Positions 21,710-34,700 of a stretch of DNA of 64,000 nucleotides are shown here, in pieces. The translations under genes and the position numbers were made by a program. Source of the stretch: Neoarius graeffei. Its lineage: Eukaryota > Chordata > Actinopteri > Siluriformes > Ariidae. Location of the stretch: positions 580,878 through 644,877 of the forward strand of contig NC_083582.1 of assembly GCF_027579695.1 (NCBI RefSeq). The letters are read 5' to 3'. How positions within the stretch are numbered: the stretch's first letter is position 1; each line of letters begins with the position of its first letter. The notes below the pieces were generated by a model. It was not told where the DNA came from. It was given only the letters and a program-made list of their open reading frames with translations, and did no database searches.

Positions 21710-22985
21710 ATCAGCAATTAGTTTACTCCCCTGAGAGAAACTGAACTAACTTCATTAATTTCCATCTCAAAATGCTCAACTTGTGTACTAGATTCCTTAC
21801 CTACACAACTCTTCAAACATATACCAGAAGCAATTGAAGCTCTTCTAAAAATAATAAATTCTTCCCTTAGAATTGGCTATGTACCCAAATCCTTTAAACT
21901 AGCAGTTACCAAACCCCTGATTAAAAACCCTGACCTTGACCCATTAGCCGTCCAATTATAGGCCAGTATCAAATTTACCTTTTATCTCCAAGGTCCTTAA
22001 AATAAATGAATTAATTTAAAAAGCTGTGGCAAAGCAGTTATGCTCATTTCTACATATCATGGAATAACATCCATGAACTGCATCAGTCAGGATTTAGATC
22101 TTATCATAGCACAGAGACAGCACTGGTTAAAGTAGTAAATGACCTACTGTTGATGTCTGATCAGGACTGTCTCTCCTTGCTTGTATTGCTTGACCTTAGC
22201 GCACCTTTGACACCACTGACCATGCCATTCTCCTGGATAGACTAGAAAAAGTTGTGGGAGTTGAGGGAACGGCCCTCTCCTGGCTCAGGTCTTGTTTACC
22301 TGACCATTATCAGTTTGTTGATGTAAATGGTGCTTTTTCTATGCATACAAAAGTAAAGTTTGGTGTTCCACAAGGTTGTCTTAAGCCTCGGTCACAACCG
22401 GCCGTACGTGCTCCTACGGCCGGTCTACGTGCAAAAAACGCAAGAAATGCACAGAGGGCACGCGTGTGACGTGCTGATTTTCGAGCCGTAGACTGGCCGC
22501 AGAGGTTCTTTGTCATGTCAAACAAACTCTACGGGTGCTTACGTTTTTTCAGGTTGCAAGACAAACTTATGGCCAACGTGCGTCTTTCTCCATGAACCAA
22601 AAAAAAAAAAAAGCAGCGATTTGGGAAATGCCAAAAATTGCACGGCCAAAAATATCATACGTCCGGTTGTGACCTAGGCTTTAGGTCCACTGCTTTTTTC
22701 TTTATACATGTTACCTCTGGGTAATATTATTCGTAAGCATGATATTAGTTTCCACTGTTATGCTGATGACACACAGTTGTATGTTTTTGTAAAGCCAGAT
22801 AAGAGACACTAGCTTAATAGAATTGAGAAATGCGTAAAGGACATTAGCCACCGGATTCTTAACAACTTCCTTCTGCTTAACTCTGACAAGACAGATGTAC
22901 TTGGACCACATGCAGCTAGAAATAGGTTTTCTGATCACACAGTAACTCTGGATGGCTTTTCTGTTTCTTCACGTGCAGCAGTAAG
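21710..22985 (+). pseudogene. second LINE reverse transcriptase copy, decayed
   Basis: Homologous to 8600-9570 of the first LINE: LNYR-like region, ALSWLRSCL, KFGVPQG (motif B), then after the MITE a YADDTQLYV region. It carries several indels and stops (for example an insertion near 22010) and is cut at both ends. Its right end meets the 3' flank of ndufb8 at about 22985. Confidence 0.85.
22384..22680. mobile_element. 297-bp MITE inside the LINE, TTA duplication
   Basis: Bounded by AGCCTCGGTCACAACCGG and the inverse CCGGTTGTGACCTAGGCT (one mismatch), with TTA at 22381-22383 and 22681-22683. Removing it restores the LINE text GGTTGTC-TTA-GGTCC, which matches the other copy. Fits PIF/Harbinger. 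Confidence 0.88.
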
Positions 22986-23028
22986 ACAACAAAACAGTAA
23001 AGGAAATCTGAAAAGTTTCAGCTTTAAA

Positions 23029-23034
23029 TTTATT
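23029..23034 (-). terminator. ndufb8: ndufb8 polyadenylation signal AATAAA
   Basis: Canonical AATAAA on the minus strand, 34 bases beyond the stop, in the only sequence between the coding end and the decayed LINE at 22985. The 3' UTR is therefore very short. Confidence 0.8.
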
Positions 23035-23067
23035 ATGCACATTACATAAGTAAAACAAGACAATATC

Positions 23068-23160
23068 TTAGATCTCATAATGTTTAACAGGTTCTGACTG
23101 TTTCTCTGGATCTCCACCATGTTCCAGATAAAGGTTGTTGTAGGGATACTGCTTTGGGGC
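23068..23160 (-). CDS. ndufb8: ndufb8 exon 5 (C-terminus)
   Basis: 93 bases: [20 protein letters not shown] to HYEI and TAA (23070-23068). The acceptor is GTGTGTGTGCAG preceded by a long T run. Confidence 0.96.
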   Translation of the reverse strand, partial: APKQYPYNNLYLEHGGDPEKQSEPVKHYEI

Positions 23161-24649
23161 CTGCACACACACAAAAAAAAAAAAAAAAAATCAATCAATC
23201 ATTCCTGCTCTCTCATACACACCAATAAAAGTAAAAAATTTATGTGAGACACGTGTGTGTGTGTGTGTGTATATATTACAGATACACACGGGGCTGCAAA
23301 AGTAGGTATACAGTAATGAAAAACTTTATTTTATTGATTATACAAACATAATAAACATATTAATCCCTCAAATGTTCAAACTGTTTGCCCCCAGCATTTA
23401 CACACTCCACTAGTCGAGTGTGGACACTCATGCACATACTGGCACAAAGGTCTTTTATCAGCATCAATTTCCTGGCGAGCCTCCCGTATGAACTGAATCA
23501 TGGCATCAACAGAATGTGGCTTGCATGTGAAAACCCTGTCTTTTAATGAATTCTAGTATTAAATGAAACCTAACACCACTATTATAATACTGGAATAATC
23601 CTTACTGTATACCTACTTTTGTAGCTGTGTGCGCGCGCGTGCACTTTTTTTTTTTTTTTAAACATGCATACAGTACATACGCCTAACAAATCAACAATCT
23701 CACACGTGTTTTACTGGGAAGTATGCCATTCATATTTTTCACACGAGCTCCATCTGGGACATGGAGAACCAAAACCGTGACATAAATCTCTACATCACTT
23801 GTGAATAAATTGAATTATTTTGATAAATTTGGGTACTTTTTGTTCGTGAATGTGTCGATATAATAAGAAAAATCAAACTTCACATCTTCAAGCCAATGTG
23901 CATCTTCCCGTGTTGAAAAACTCACATTTTTCATGTGAATTACATCATGGATCTCAGTGGCATATTTAAATAAAATTGGCTGGTGTTGAGTGGTCCATCA
24001 GATATATTCCATTCAGCAAGCATGATACTGAACGAGTCGAAGACGAGTAGCTGAGTGGAATATATCTGATAGACCACAAAAAAGCCAGCCAATATTATTA
24101 TACTACATACACGCACTCTTCAGATCAGCATTCTCGAAGGCCAACGCGAACTTCCCTGCGACTCTGTGCTGTTAGTGCGGCAGGGCAGTTACCTTCCAGC
24201 TGGTGTAGTGTTAGCAAAGGCCCACACTAGTGTAGTCAAGCCGAATATTACTATTATCCCTGTGTAATTTACTTAGTTACTTTTAAATTCGACAGCTTCA
24301 CACAATGGCCCTGGCAGGTAAAATTCTCTCAAAATCTTATGCATTTAATGAAGCAAACCTGGCAGCCATGTTTGTTTACAAATTGTCACAATCGCTCGCT
24401 AGCACAGAAGTTTTACGTCTGACATGCTTATTCTCCATTAGGGAGCTGTTGGGTTCACCCAGAAAGAGACCCTGGATTCCTTCGTGAATGCCTTCCCTTC
24501 GGGCCCGAAGGAGACAAGGAGACGAATCGCTCAGAAACGGACAGGAGAACACGTGTGGGTTGTTCACATGCCAGTTTATTCGCTCGCTTCGTCTGAATGA
24601 AAACATTTGTGGGAATGTCTTATAGTGTTGCTGTGTTTATGTTTTGTCT

Positions 24650-24684
<35 letters not shown>

Positions 24685-27600
24685 TATATGTGTGTGTGTG
24701 TCTATGTAGAAGTGTGTAATGATCTTGAATCAATCATAATAATATAATAACATTTTTGCTGACAATAAGGTACAGATAGATGTTATGTCTGATTCTTCGT
24801 GGAATAGTTTGGAATGTATAAACATAGATAATGTTTAATGTTTGCCTACGAAGAAGGTCAAAAAACACTAGTTTGCACAGAAAGGATCGTACTAATTCTT
24901 AATGATTAACATGAATAATTCTTAACACATGAATGTGTGGTCAGTCAGTAAATTACATCTTGATTATCTTGATTCCATCAACATAAGTAATTAACAAATA
25001 ACAATCAGCTCTTAAATGTTATAAGAGAATAAACATAAAAAAAAAAGAACAACTTAACCACAAGTACAATGAGAATATGTCTGAAAGAGAGAGAACAATT
25101 AAACCACTAACAGTTCAACAGGGTTGTTCTCCTGTCCGTTTCTGAGCGATTCGTCTCCTTGTCTCCTTCGGGCCCGAAGGGAAGGCATTCACGAAGGAAT
25201 CCAGGGTCTCTTTCTGGGTGAACCCAACAGGAGCGTTACGCAATACATGGAGGATAAGTGATATATTGTGTGCCATCAATAAACCCACTAGAAGGGAACA
25301 GAATACGTGTGTTATTTACCAGCTGGGAGGTCTGTATGGTGAAATACCGTGATCGAGGTCTTGAAAGTACTGAGCGAGGCCCTCTGGGCCGAGGTCAGCA
25401 TTCAAGGCCAAGGTCACGGTATTTCACCATACGGACCGACCTTAAGCTGGTAAATAATATATTTATTTTTTTCTTTACCAAATTCTAACAGAAAACGAGA
25501 GCGCCCGAAAGGGAAAACCGAGCCGAGCCGCCATTTTGAATCCTCATTCACGGCTGTAATGCAAATGGCTTCCTCCTCGGTATACAAGTGCACTTCCATG
25601 GCAGGAAAACAACTATATTTTGCCGCCTATGTAGTCCCCTATTTATACAAATAGGAGTCATTCAGGATTCAGCCATGTTTTTGCTCGGCGTTAGCAACAG
25701 TTAGAGGTTTTTAGCTTTCTCCTGAAATGTTCTATTTTATTTCTTCTTCCTCAGGGTAGTAAAACTCTCTCGCTGTGAACACTGTCGTTATCGCTATCCA
25801 TGCTGTAAAATTAATGCTATTCTCCTGAGACATGCTAGGAAAAAATTAAGATTTTTGATACTTATAAATCTTATTAAAAAAAGATAAAATGTTAAAATGC
25901 TACTATATTTGTTGCTGTTGTGAACGAGTGAGTCGCTAGAGGTCCATATTGTAGGATATGGACCCGCTCGTCAGCCAATCAGAGCGCAGGATTTGACGGA
26001 AACCGGAGTGCAAAAAAATAAATGTTTTTATCCAATGGAAAAAGTGGCCTGTATGTATAATATTTCACCCCGATGACGTCACTCCCAGTGTTTTCCCGCT
26101 GACTAGATGTGTCGTCAAAATGCAAACTGGTTCAAACTTAATTCTTTTGATTAACTTGCACATTTCTGTGGATGTGTCCATATAACAAAGAACATTACAC
26201 AGTGGTGTGAAGATAAATTTTGGGAATAGAAAACTGAGTGGTGAATGTACATTTCACAAGTGAGCAAAGCAAATGAGTGAAAATATCTTCAACACAAGAT
26301 AAACTTCATATCTTCAAACCAACGTGTGACTTGTGTGTCCACATAATAAATTCAAACAAAAAGTACCCAAGTTTATCAAAATTCATTAACTTCCTCACAA
26401 GCGAGGATATTGAAAAATGTGTCCTGGATGTAGTTTGCAGGGTTCCTACACATTTTCCATTTCAAAATTCCATACTTTTTCCATGTTCAAATTCTCTGAC
26501 ATCACAGTACATTTTTCAGACCATATTTGACACCACAGTCCAAACAGCTAGGATGTTTATTATTTAAATTAATGATTTTAAAATCCAACTGTTAATATGT
26601 ATGTTACATTGTAAGTATGTAAGTGAGCATGTTGCCAAATAATTACCAGAAGCAAGCAATTGCTGATATTACATTCTTTCTTCAGGCCCAAAATATCTAG
26701 TGGCTCCCTGTGGCATGGTACTGTTGGTCATATAAATCAACTAAACCCAAACAAGTTCAATGTACAGCATTTTATTCAAGGTGCAATGCTAAAACAATGC
26801 AGTGTTCTGTTTTTGCCATGTAAATTTGAAAAACTAAACTGATCCCTTCTACCCATAACAGTAACTGGAGGGATGTTGATTCTTTTGACTCATCAAAAGA
26901 AAAGAGGAACAAAAGTGCACCAACTTTGCTTCACTGAATATTAGACGGCATAAAACTTTACTTGAAACGCTGCTTAACACAGTGTTCAATAAAGAACTAT
27001 AAAGTCAAATAATAATTAACAGACATTAAAAGAATGCCTTTTGAAAAAACTTAACAGACTTGAGAATGTAAAATCATTGGTCACAAAAAGTTCAGAACAC
27101 TCCCCCTCTGTCTGTTATAAGCACATGCACACCATCACTCAAATACAGACGTGGACAAATTTGCTAGTGCCCTTCCATGAAATAAAGAACCCACAACTAT
27201 CTCTGGAATAACTTGAAACTGGCAAAAGTTAAATGGCATCATTGTTTATTCCATGTTTAACACAAATCAGACTTTGCTCCTGATTCAGCTGAATATTTTA
27301 TATAAAAAGAAATGAAAATGGCATGGACAAAAATGATGGTACCCTTAACTTAATGTTTTGTTGCACAATCTTTAGCAGCAAATCACTGCTAACAAGCGAT
27401 CTCAATCACTCCCAGTGAGACTTCTGCATCTGCCAACAGGTCATTCGGCTCACTTTACCTGAACAAACTGCTTTCACTGTCTCGGGTTTGAAGGGTGCCT
27501 TCTCTACACTGCATGTTTTAGCACTTTCAGAAATGTTTGATAGGATTCAGATCAAGGCTCATAGAAGGCCACTTCAGAACAGTCGGCAGTCTTGAGATTT

Positions 27601-28680
27601 CATTGAGCCCTGCACAGATTCAAGGCACCCTGTGCCAGATTCAGCAAAGCAGCCCCAAATCATAACCAAGCCTCCTCTGTGTTTCAGACTAGGTATGGCA
27701 TGGTTTTCTTTGAAAGCTTCCTTTTTTCTTCTGTGGACAGACAGCTGATGTGACTTGCCAATCAGCTTAAATTTTGTCTCATCTGTCCAAAGGACACGCT
27801 CCCAGAAGCACTGTGGCTCGTCAATACGCATTTTAGTAAATTCCAGTGTGTCGGGTTTTTTTTTTCCTCCTTTCAACAATGGAGTCCTCCTGGACCTTCT
27901 TCCATTGAGCCCACTGTCACTCAAAAAGTGATGGAGGTGCCATCAGACACTGACATACCTTGACCTTGGAGTTCAACTTTTACCTCTTTGGAAGTTGTCC
28001 TTGGCTCTTTGTCTCCCAGTGGCACCATCCTTCTGTTCAATCTGTGGTCGAGTTTCCTCTTGCAGTCATGTCCAGGAAGCTTGGCTCCAGTCCCATGGAA
28101 CTTACACTTTTTCATAATATTTACAACTGTAGTCACAGGAACATCAAGCTGCTTAGAGATGGTCTTCTAGCCTTTGCCTTTAACATGCTTTCTGATCTCC
28201 TCAAATGTCTCTCGCCTTTGCTTTCTCTGGTCCATGTTCAATGTGGGGCACACAACGATACCAAATGGCAGAGTGACAACTTTTCTCCATTTAAATAGAC
28301 TGAAAATGCCTGTGACGCTAATTAAAGAAAACTGTTAGCTTGAAATATCACTATACTCCAATTACTTACATTCTTTTCTGGGGTACCAACGTGCTGACAT
28401 CAGATTGTTCACTGGTGGCAGATGCCACAGAAATCACCTCAGACACACATCTTGCCTTGCTGAAATTCAATGACATTGGACTCGCACTGGTTTGAACATT
28501 TTGGCTTAATTTTGTATTTTTGAAAAGAAAGTAAGGGCAATAGTCTGGAAACAGAAATATTTTTCCATACTCCATCCTCCTTTTTCATGCTCATCCAGAC
28601 CTGGAAATTACTAAAATCAAAATCCATACTTTTCCATACAGTGTAGGAACCCTAAGTTTGTATGAAAAATGAGTGGCGTG

Positions 28681-28720
<40 letters not shown>

Positions 28721-31700
28721 TACAATTATGCTGATTGTTAGTTCTTAGTTGGGTTTGTGAATCACATTTCTAAGCTTGGCTACAAGTACAGACTTTTGGT
28801 CACAGCAGCCCTAGGCGAGTCTTCAGGTGTACAGTTGGTGGGATGCATAAAGAGAGCACAAATCAGCAAGAAAAATACTGTTCAGTGTCGTGGCTACTTG
28901 TATCCTTGACAATCTCAATACAGCCCATGTGTTAGTACTGGATGGTGCAGCCCGGTCAATAAGTATTTGGACAGTGACAATTTCCGTAATTTTGCTTCGA
29001 ACACCACCAGAATGAATTTAAAATGAAGTCATCCAGATGCGATTGAAGTGTAGACTTTAGCTTTAATTTAAGGGGTTTAACAAATTTGCATCAACTGTTT
29101 TGGAACAGCCATTTTTACAGTCCCTCCATCCTCACATAGCTCAAAAGTAATTGGACAAACTAACAATATAAACATCAGTTTCAATACTTGGGAGCAAATC
29201 CATTGAAGCCAATGACCACCTGAAGTCTGGACCCCATGGACATCACCAAATGCTGAGTTTCCTCCCTTGAGATGCTTTTCCAGGCCTTCACTGCAGCCAC
29301 CTTAAGTTGCTGTTTGTGCCACTGTCCAAATACTTATGGATCCAACTGCATTTTTCTGTATTCTGTACATTTATTATGCATGTCCTGTATTATTGCTTTG
29401 CTGAGTGGATACAAATTAACTGTTAAAATGTGTGTGTCTCTCACTATAGGTTGTCCTGTAGTGTGTGTGTGTGTCTTACTACAGGTTGGTAGGCAGGGAA
29501 CACCTCCCCCAAGCCAAACATGACCATCATGAAGGTGAAGAAGCCAAAGAAGCGCTTGCACATGGTGGACCAGTCAACAGGACTGGGGGACGTATCCACT
29601 CTGTTTCTGATGTACATGTCAAATTCATAGTGGATCTACACACACACACACACACACACAATATTAAAGCCGCCATCATTCACACGTAACGTTGCACCCG
29701 ATTCGCAGTTTGGTTAGATTCTTGATATTAGGTTCATGATTCGATTTTACCATATTTTTAATATAATTTTTTAAAAATTACATGAAAATATCACCAACCC
29801 CCCCACCAACATTTATTTTCCTAATCTTTATCAATTTAAAAATTGTGTTAAATACAAAAATACTTTATGAATATTAATAATTTACAAAACATTGTCAAGG
29901 TTGAAGTAAAATATATTATAGCCTATTAACTAAAATATTCTTTTTATTTTAAAAAAGTTAACAAATAGGCCTTTTCTTAACCATTTCTGAAGATTTGTGA
30001 ATGCTGTAGTCAGACTTACACAGAAGAGAACCAACTGCATTTGCAGTCTGTAAAAAGAGCTCAGGTTTCTTGTTGAATCTATTTGTACAGTCAAGCACAT
30101 AACAGCTCTTTCCCATTTTAGATCTTTTTTTGTGCACGTTTTTCCACAGCATTAGAGCCATGTCACATCTGCCGATGGTGATATCAGGTGCACTCCCTGT
30201 ATTGTATGTTATTGCAATCTCTACTGTCAAAACAATGCAATTACAGCTTGGAAAAATTTAAGATTACACAACCCCGATTCCAAAAAAAAAAAAAAAAAAA
30301 GTTGGGACACTAAAACAAAACAGAATGCAAGGAGTTGCAAATTCCTTTCTGACCTCCATTCAAATGAATACAATACACAGCCAAGCCATTTAATGTTCAA
30401 ACTGATACATTTTGTTTTTTGTAAATGTACTCATTAAATATACACGTGAAATATGGAGTCGTCAAACCACAACACACTTTTCCACTTTGTGTCAGTCCGT
30501 CTCAGATGAACTCAGACCCAGAGAATTCCGTAAGGTTTCCGGACTTTGTTGATATTTGGCTCCTGCTCTGCACAATAGATGAAGTGACAAACTGTGTTTA
30601 CAGACAGTTTTCTGAAGTGTTCCTGAGCCCATACGCTGTCCTTTACATAAATCACCCCAGTTTTAATGTAGTGCCACCTGAGGGATCAAGGCTCACAGGC
30701 ATTCAATGTTGATTTTCAGCTTTGCCCCTTACATGTAGAGATTTCTCAGGATTCTCTGAATATTTTGATATTCTGGACTGTTGATGGTGAAATTGTTCAA
30801 TCCCTTGTAATTCTAAGTTCAGAAATGTTCTTAAACTGTTGGACTATTTACCCATGCAGTTTTTCTACAAAGTGTTGAGCCACGCCCCATTCTTGCTTTT
30901 GAATGACTGAGCCTTTCCAATTACCCTATTCAATATTCCAAGCAGGTGTTTGAGCACTCCACAACTTTCCCAGTCTTTTGTTGCCCCATCCCAACATTTT
31001 TGGAACGTGTTGCAGAAATCAAATTTAGAATGAAGGTATATTTAAAAAAAAAAAAAAAAAAAAAAAAACCCACTCCACATCAAATTTTCAGCTTGAAAAT
31101 AAAATATCTTGTCTTTGTATTATATTCTATTCAAGTGAATATTGGCTGAAAAATCATTGCATTCTGTTTTTCATGTTTTGCAGAACATCCCAACTTTTTT
31201 GGAATCGGGGTTATAAATCACGGTTCATATTTTTTTATATACTGAATTCAACTCATCATAAGTTTGCATCATGATTTATTGTTGCATGATACATCTTTAC
31301 ATGCCTCGTCACCGACCTGTGCTGGAAATTTCATTTAGTTTGATTATACCTAATCTGACTACATTCACATTGCAGATGCCTGTATCTAGAGTGGCTTGCA
31401 GGGGCAACTTGGCAGTGCTGATTTGAACCCATGAACAATAGTAGGATGTCTTAACCACTGAGCTACAACAGTCCCAAAAACATGATGCACATTAATATGA
31501 TTTGTTTCAGTTCAGTTTGATTAGGTCTGATCCAGTTGGTTTCCAACTGACTAAATTAGATTCAATATTATGTTTTGGTTCGGTCCATCTTGATTAGATC
31601 CAGATGAAATCTGGGTGCGGTGTACATGTGTGTACCGGTTCTCCCCAGTTCCTCCGCAAGTCTGGATGGTCCCACTGGTACCAGGGATCTCGCTCATGCT

Positions 31701-34700
31701 GGGAGCGGTCTGGCAGCATCGGGTAATCACCATAGCTACAGCAACAAACAATAAGTAAAGCAGCATCTTACACTGATTGCTCCCTGAGCTGCATTTTAAA
31801 TATATGACTGATGCTATAAAGTTTATTCATTTATTTTATATGAAGAAACCACAGAACTGAACTACAGAAACACTGCTGGGACACTACACCAAACTAAACT
31901 ACAGCATGAAGGTGCTGATGAGCTGCAGTACAGATAAAGATGGGTCATCATCAAGTTGCTTTAACTAAGAGCTTTGTCATTTACCCAATTTTAAAAGAAT
32001 TCATGGAAAATTCTGAAATCTGTCATTCTGACAAACACAAAAGACAGTCAGTCTACTGTATTCAAGCCATTCAGTTTGGTTTCCACCATAGATATGGAAC
32101 ATCAAAATCAAAACTTTAGCAACTCTCTAACAGCAGAAAACCCCTCTGCATGCACTCATTTGGCACCACCGCCAGAAACCGCACACTTCCATGTTAACAC
32201 AGAAGTGTACGTACAGTGGTGCTTGAAAGTTTGTGAACCCTTTAGAATTTTCTATATTTCCGCATAAATATGACCAACATCATCAGATTTTCACACAAGT
32301 CCTAAAAGTAAAGAGAACCCAGTTAAACAAATGAGACAAAAATATTATACTTGGTCATTTATTTATTGAGGAAAATGATCCAATATTACATATCTGTGAG
32401 TGGCAAAAGTATGTGAACCTCTAGGATTAGCAGTTAATTTGAAGGTGAAATTAGAGTCAGGTGTTTTCAATCAATGGGATGACAATCAGGTGTGAGTGGG
32501 CACCCCGTTTTATTTAAAGAACAGGGATCTATCAAAGTCTGATCTTCACAACACATGTTTGTGGAAGTGTATCATGGCACGAACAAAAGATTTCTGAGGA
32601 CCTCAGAAAAAGTGTTGTTGATGCTCATCAGGCTGGAAAAGGTTACAAAACCATCTCTAAAGAGTTTGGACTCCACCAATCCACAGTCAGACAGATTGTG
32701 TACAAATGGAGGAAATTCAAGACCATTGTTACCCTCCCCAGGAGTGGTCGACCAACAAAGATCACTCCAAGAACAAGGCATGTAATAGTTGGCGAGGTCA
32801 CAAAGGAACCCAGGGTAACTTCTAAGCAACTGAAGGCCTCTCTCACATTGGCTAATGTTCACGAGTCCACCATCAGGAGAACACTGAACAACAACGGTGT
32901 GCATGGCAGGGTTGCAAGGAGAAAGCCACTGCTCTCCAAAAAGAACATTGCTGCTCATCTGCAGTTTGCTAAAGATCACGTGGACAAGCCAAAAGGCTAT
33001 TGGAAAAATGTTTTGTGGATGGATGAGACCAAAATAGACCTTTTTGGTTTAAATGAGAAGCGTTATGTTTGGAGAAAGGAAAACGCCGCATTCCAGCATA
33101 AGAACCTTATCCCATCTGTGAAACATGGTGGTGATAGTATCATGGTTTGGGCCTGTTTTGCTGCATCTGGACCAGGACGGCTTGCCATCATTGATGGAAC
33201 AATGAATTCTGAATTATACCAGCAAACTCTAAAAGGAAAATGTCAGGACATCTGTCCATGAACTGAATCTCAAGAGAAGGTGGGTCATGCAGTAAGACAA
33301 TGACCTTAAGCACACAAGTCGTTCTACCAAAGAATGATTAAAGAAGAATAAAGTTAATGTTTTGGAATGGCCAAGTCAAAATCCTGACCTTAATCCAATC
33401 GAAATGTTGTGGAAGGACCTGAAGCGAGCAGTTCATGTGAGGAAACCCACCAACATCCCAAAGTTGAAGCTGTTCGTTACAGAGGAATGGGCTAAAATTC
33501 CTCCAAGCCGGTGTGCAGGACTGATCAACAGCTACCGGAAACATTTAGTTGCAGTTATTGCTGCACAAGGGGGTCACACCAGATACTGAAAGCAAAGGTT
33601 CACATACTTTTGCCACTCACATATGCAATATCGGATCATTTTCCTCAATAAATAAATGACCAAGTATAATATTTTTGTCTCATTTGTTTAACTGGGTTCT
33701 CTTTATCTACTTTTAGGACTTGTGTGAAAATCTGATGATGTTTTAGGTCATATTTATGCAGAAATATAGAAAATTCTAAAGGGTTCACAAACTTTCAAGC
33801 ACCACTGTAGAGATTGTGAACAATAAAGCTTTTTAGTTAATTAGACAACTCAATCACAGGGAGTGTACATTAAAAATACTATCAAGTGACCATTTTCATT
33901 GCACTCTGCACATGCCCTGATTGCTGGCAAAGTTAACCAACATGGTGGTGTAAGGTCTAGGAGAGTATGGACGAATGTTGAAAAGCTACTGGGAGTTGAT
34001 GCCCAACAGGCAAGAAAAGCCATGATGGAAAAGGCAGCCCTCCTGCAACTGATGGATGTCAGATTTCCACCTCCATCCATTCAGAAACACCCCAAGGCTG
34101 GAAATGCACCAGGCAGGAAACTATGATAGTGTTCATGAGCAACTGCAGCTGAAACATAGGAATGAGCTAGCGAAGTGTGGAGGCCAAAGGTAGTGAGGTT
34201 TATACTGGTTCACTTTATCTGGAATATACCATTAACAGAAGGTTCCTATTCCCTGTCACTTATGCAGTTTAGTATCATGTTCTCGTGACAACAGGAAGGC
34301 TAAAGTTAAAAACTGAATTCGACAGTTTTTACAACCTTGTCCATCGGTGTGACAGATGATTTAACATCATCTCTGTAACATAACCTCCAGTTATACGGCT
34401 GCAGTACAGCATTCAGTAACCTTACTCCAGCACAGTGAGTATCAGCATCAGTGTTTATCATAATTTAGAAGAGTTTATATTTGTTCAAGCACTTATGGCA
34501 TTTACAGTCTTTCATTTTGTGTAGCATACAGTTATGGGGAAAAGAAAGTACACCCTCCTTCAATTTTGTGTGTCTATTTATCAGGGTGTAAATGACAATT
34601 GTGTGATCCTCAACAATTTCAATAAACAAACAAAAAACCTCATAACAGGGGAAAAAAAAAAGAAAAAAACAAAAGTCACCCCACCACCACCACCACCATG

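Larger units (their letters stand above)
23716..28690. mobile_element. large host element with long inverted ends
   Basis: The left block 23730-23940 and the right block 26250-26437 plus 28654-28680 are inverted copies (for example GATAAATTTGGGTACTTTTT at left and the complement of AAAAAGTACCCAAGTTTATC at right). GT/CA microsatellites sit outside both ends. It carries two younger elements (24447-25229 and 26438-28653) and two palindromes. No transposase of its own is seen, so the superfamily is open. It fills most of ndufb8 intron 4. Confidence 0.6.

Noticed and set aside
29465-29689. 74-codon plus-strand frame
   Set aside because: It is antisense to ndufb8 exon 4 and continues into a CA repeat.
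33899-34126. 75-codon frame in ndufb8 intron 2 as a host exon
   Set aside because: No recognisable family, no supporting splice sites, and it is surrounded by transposons. Kept only as a note.
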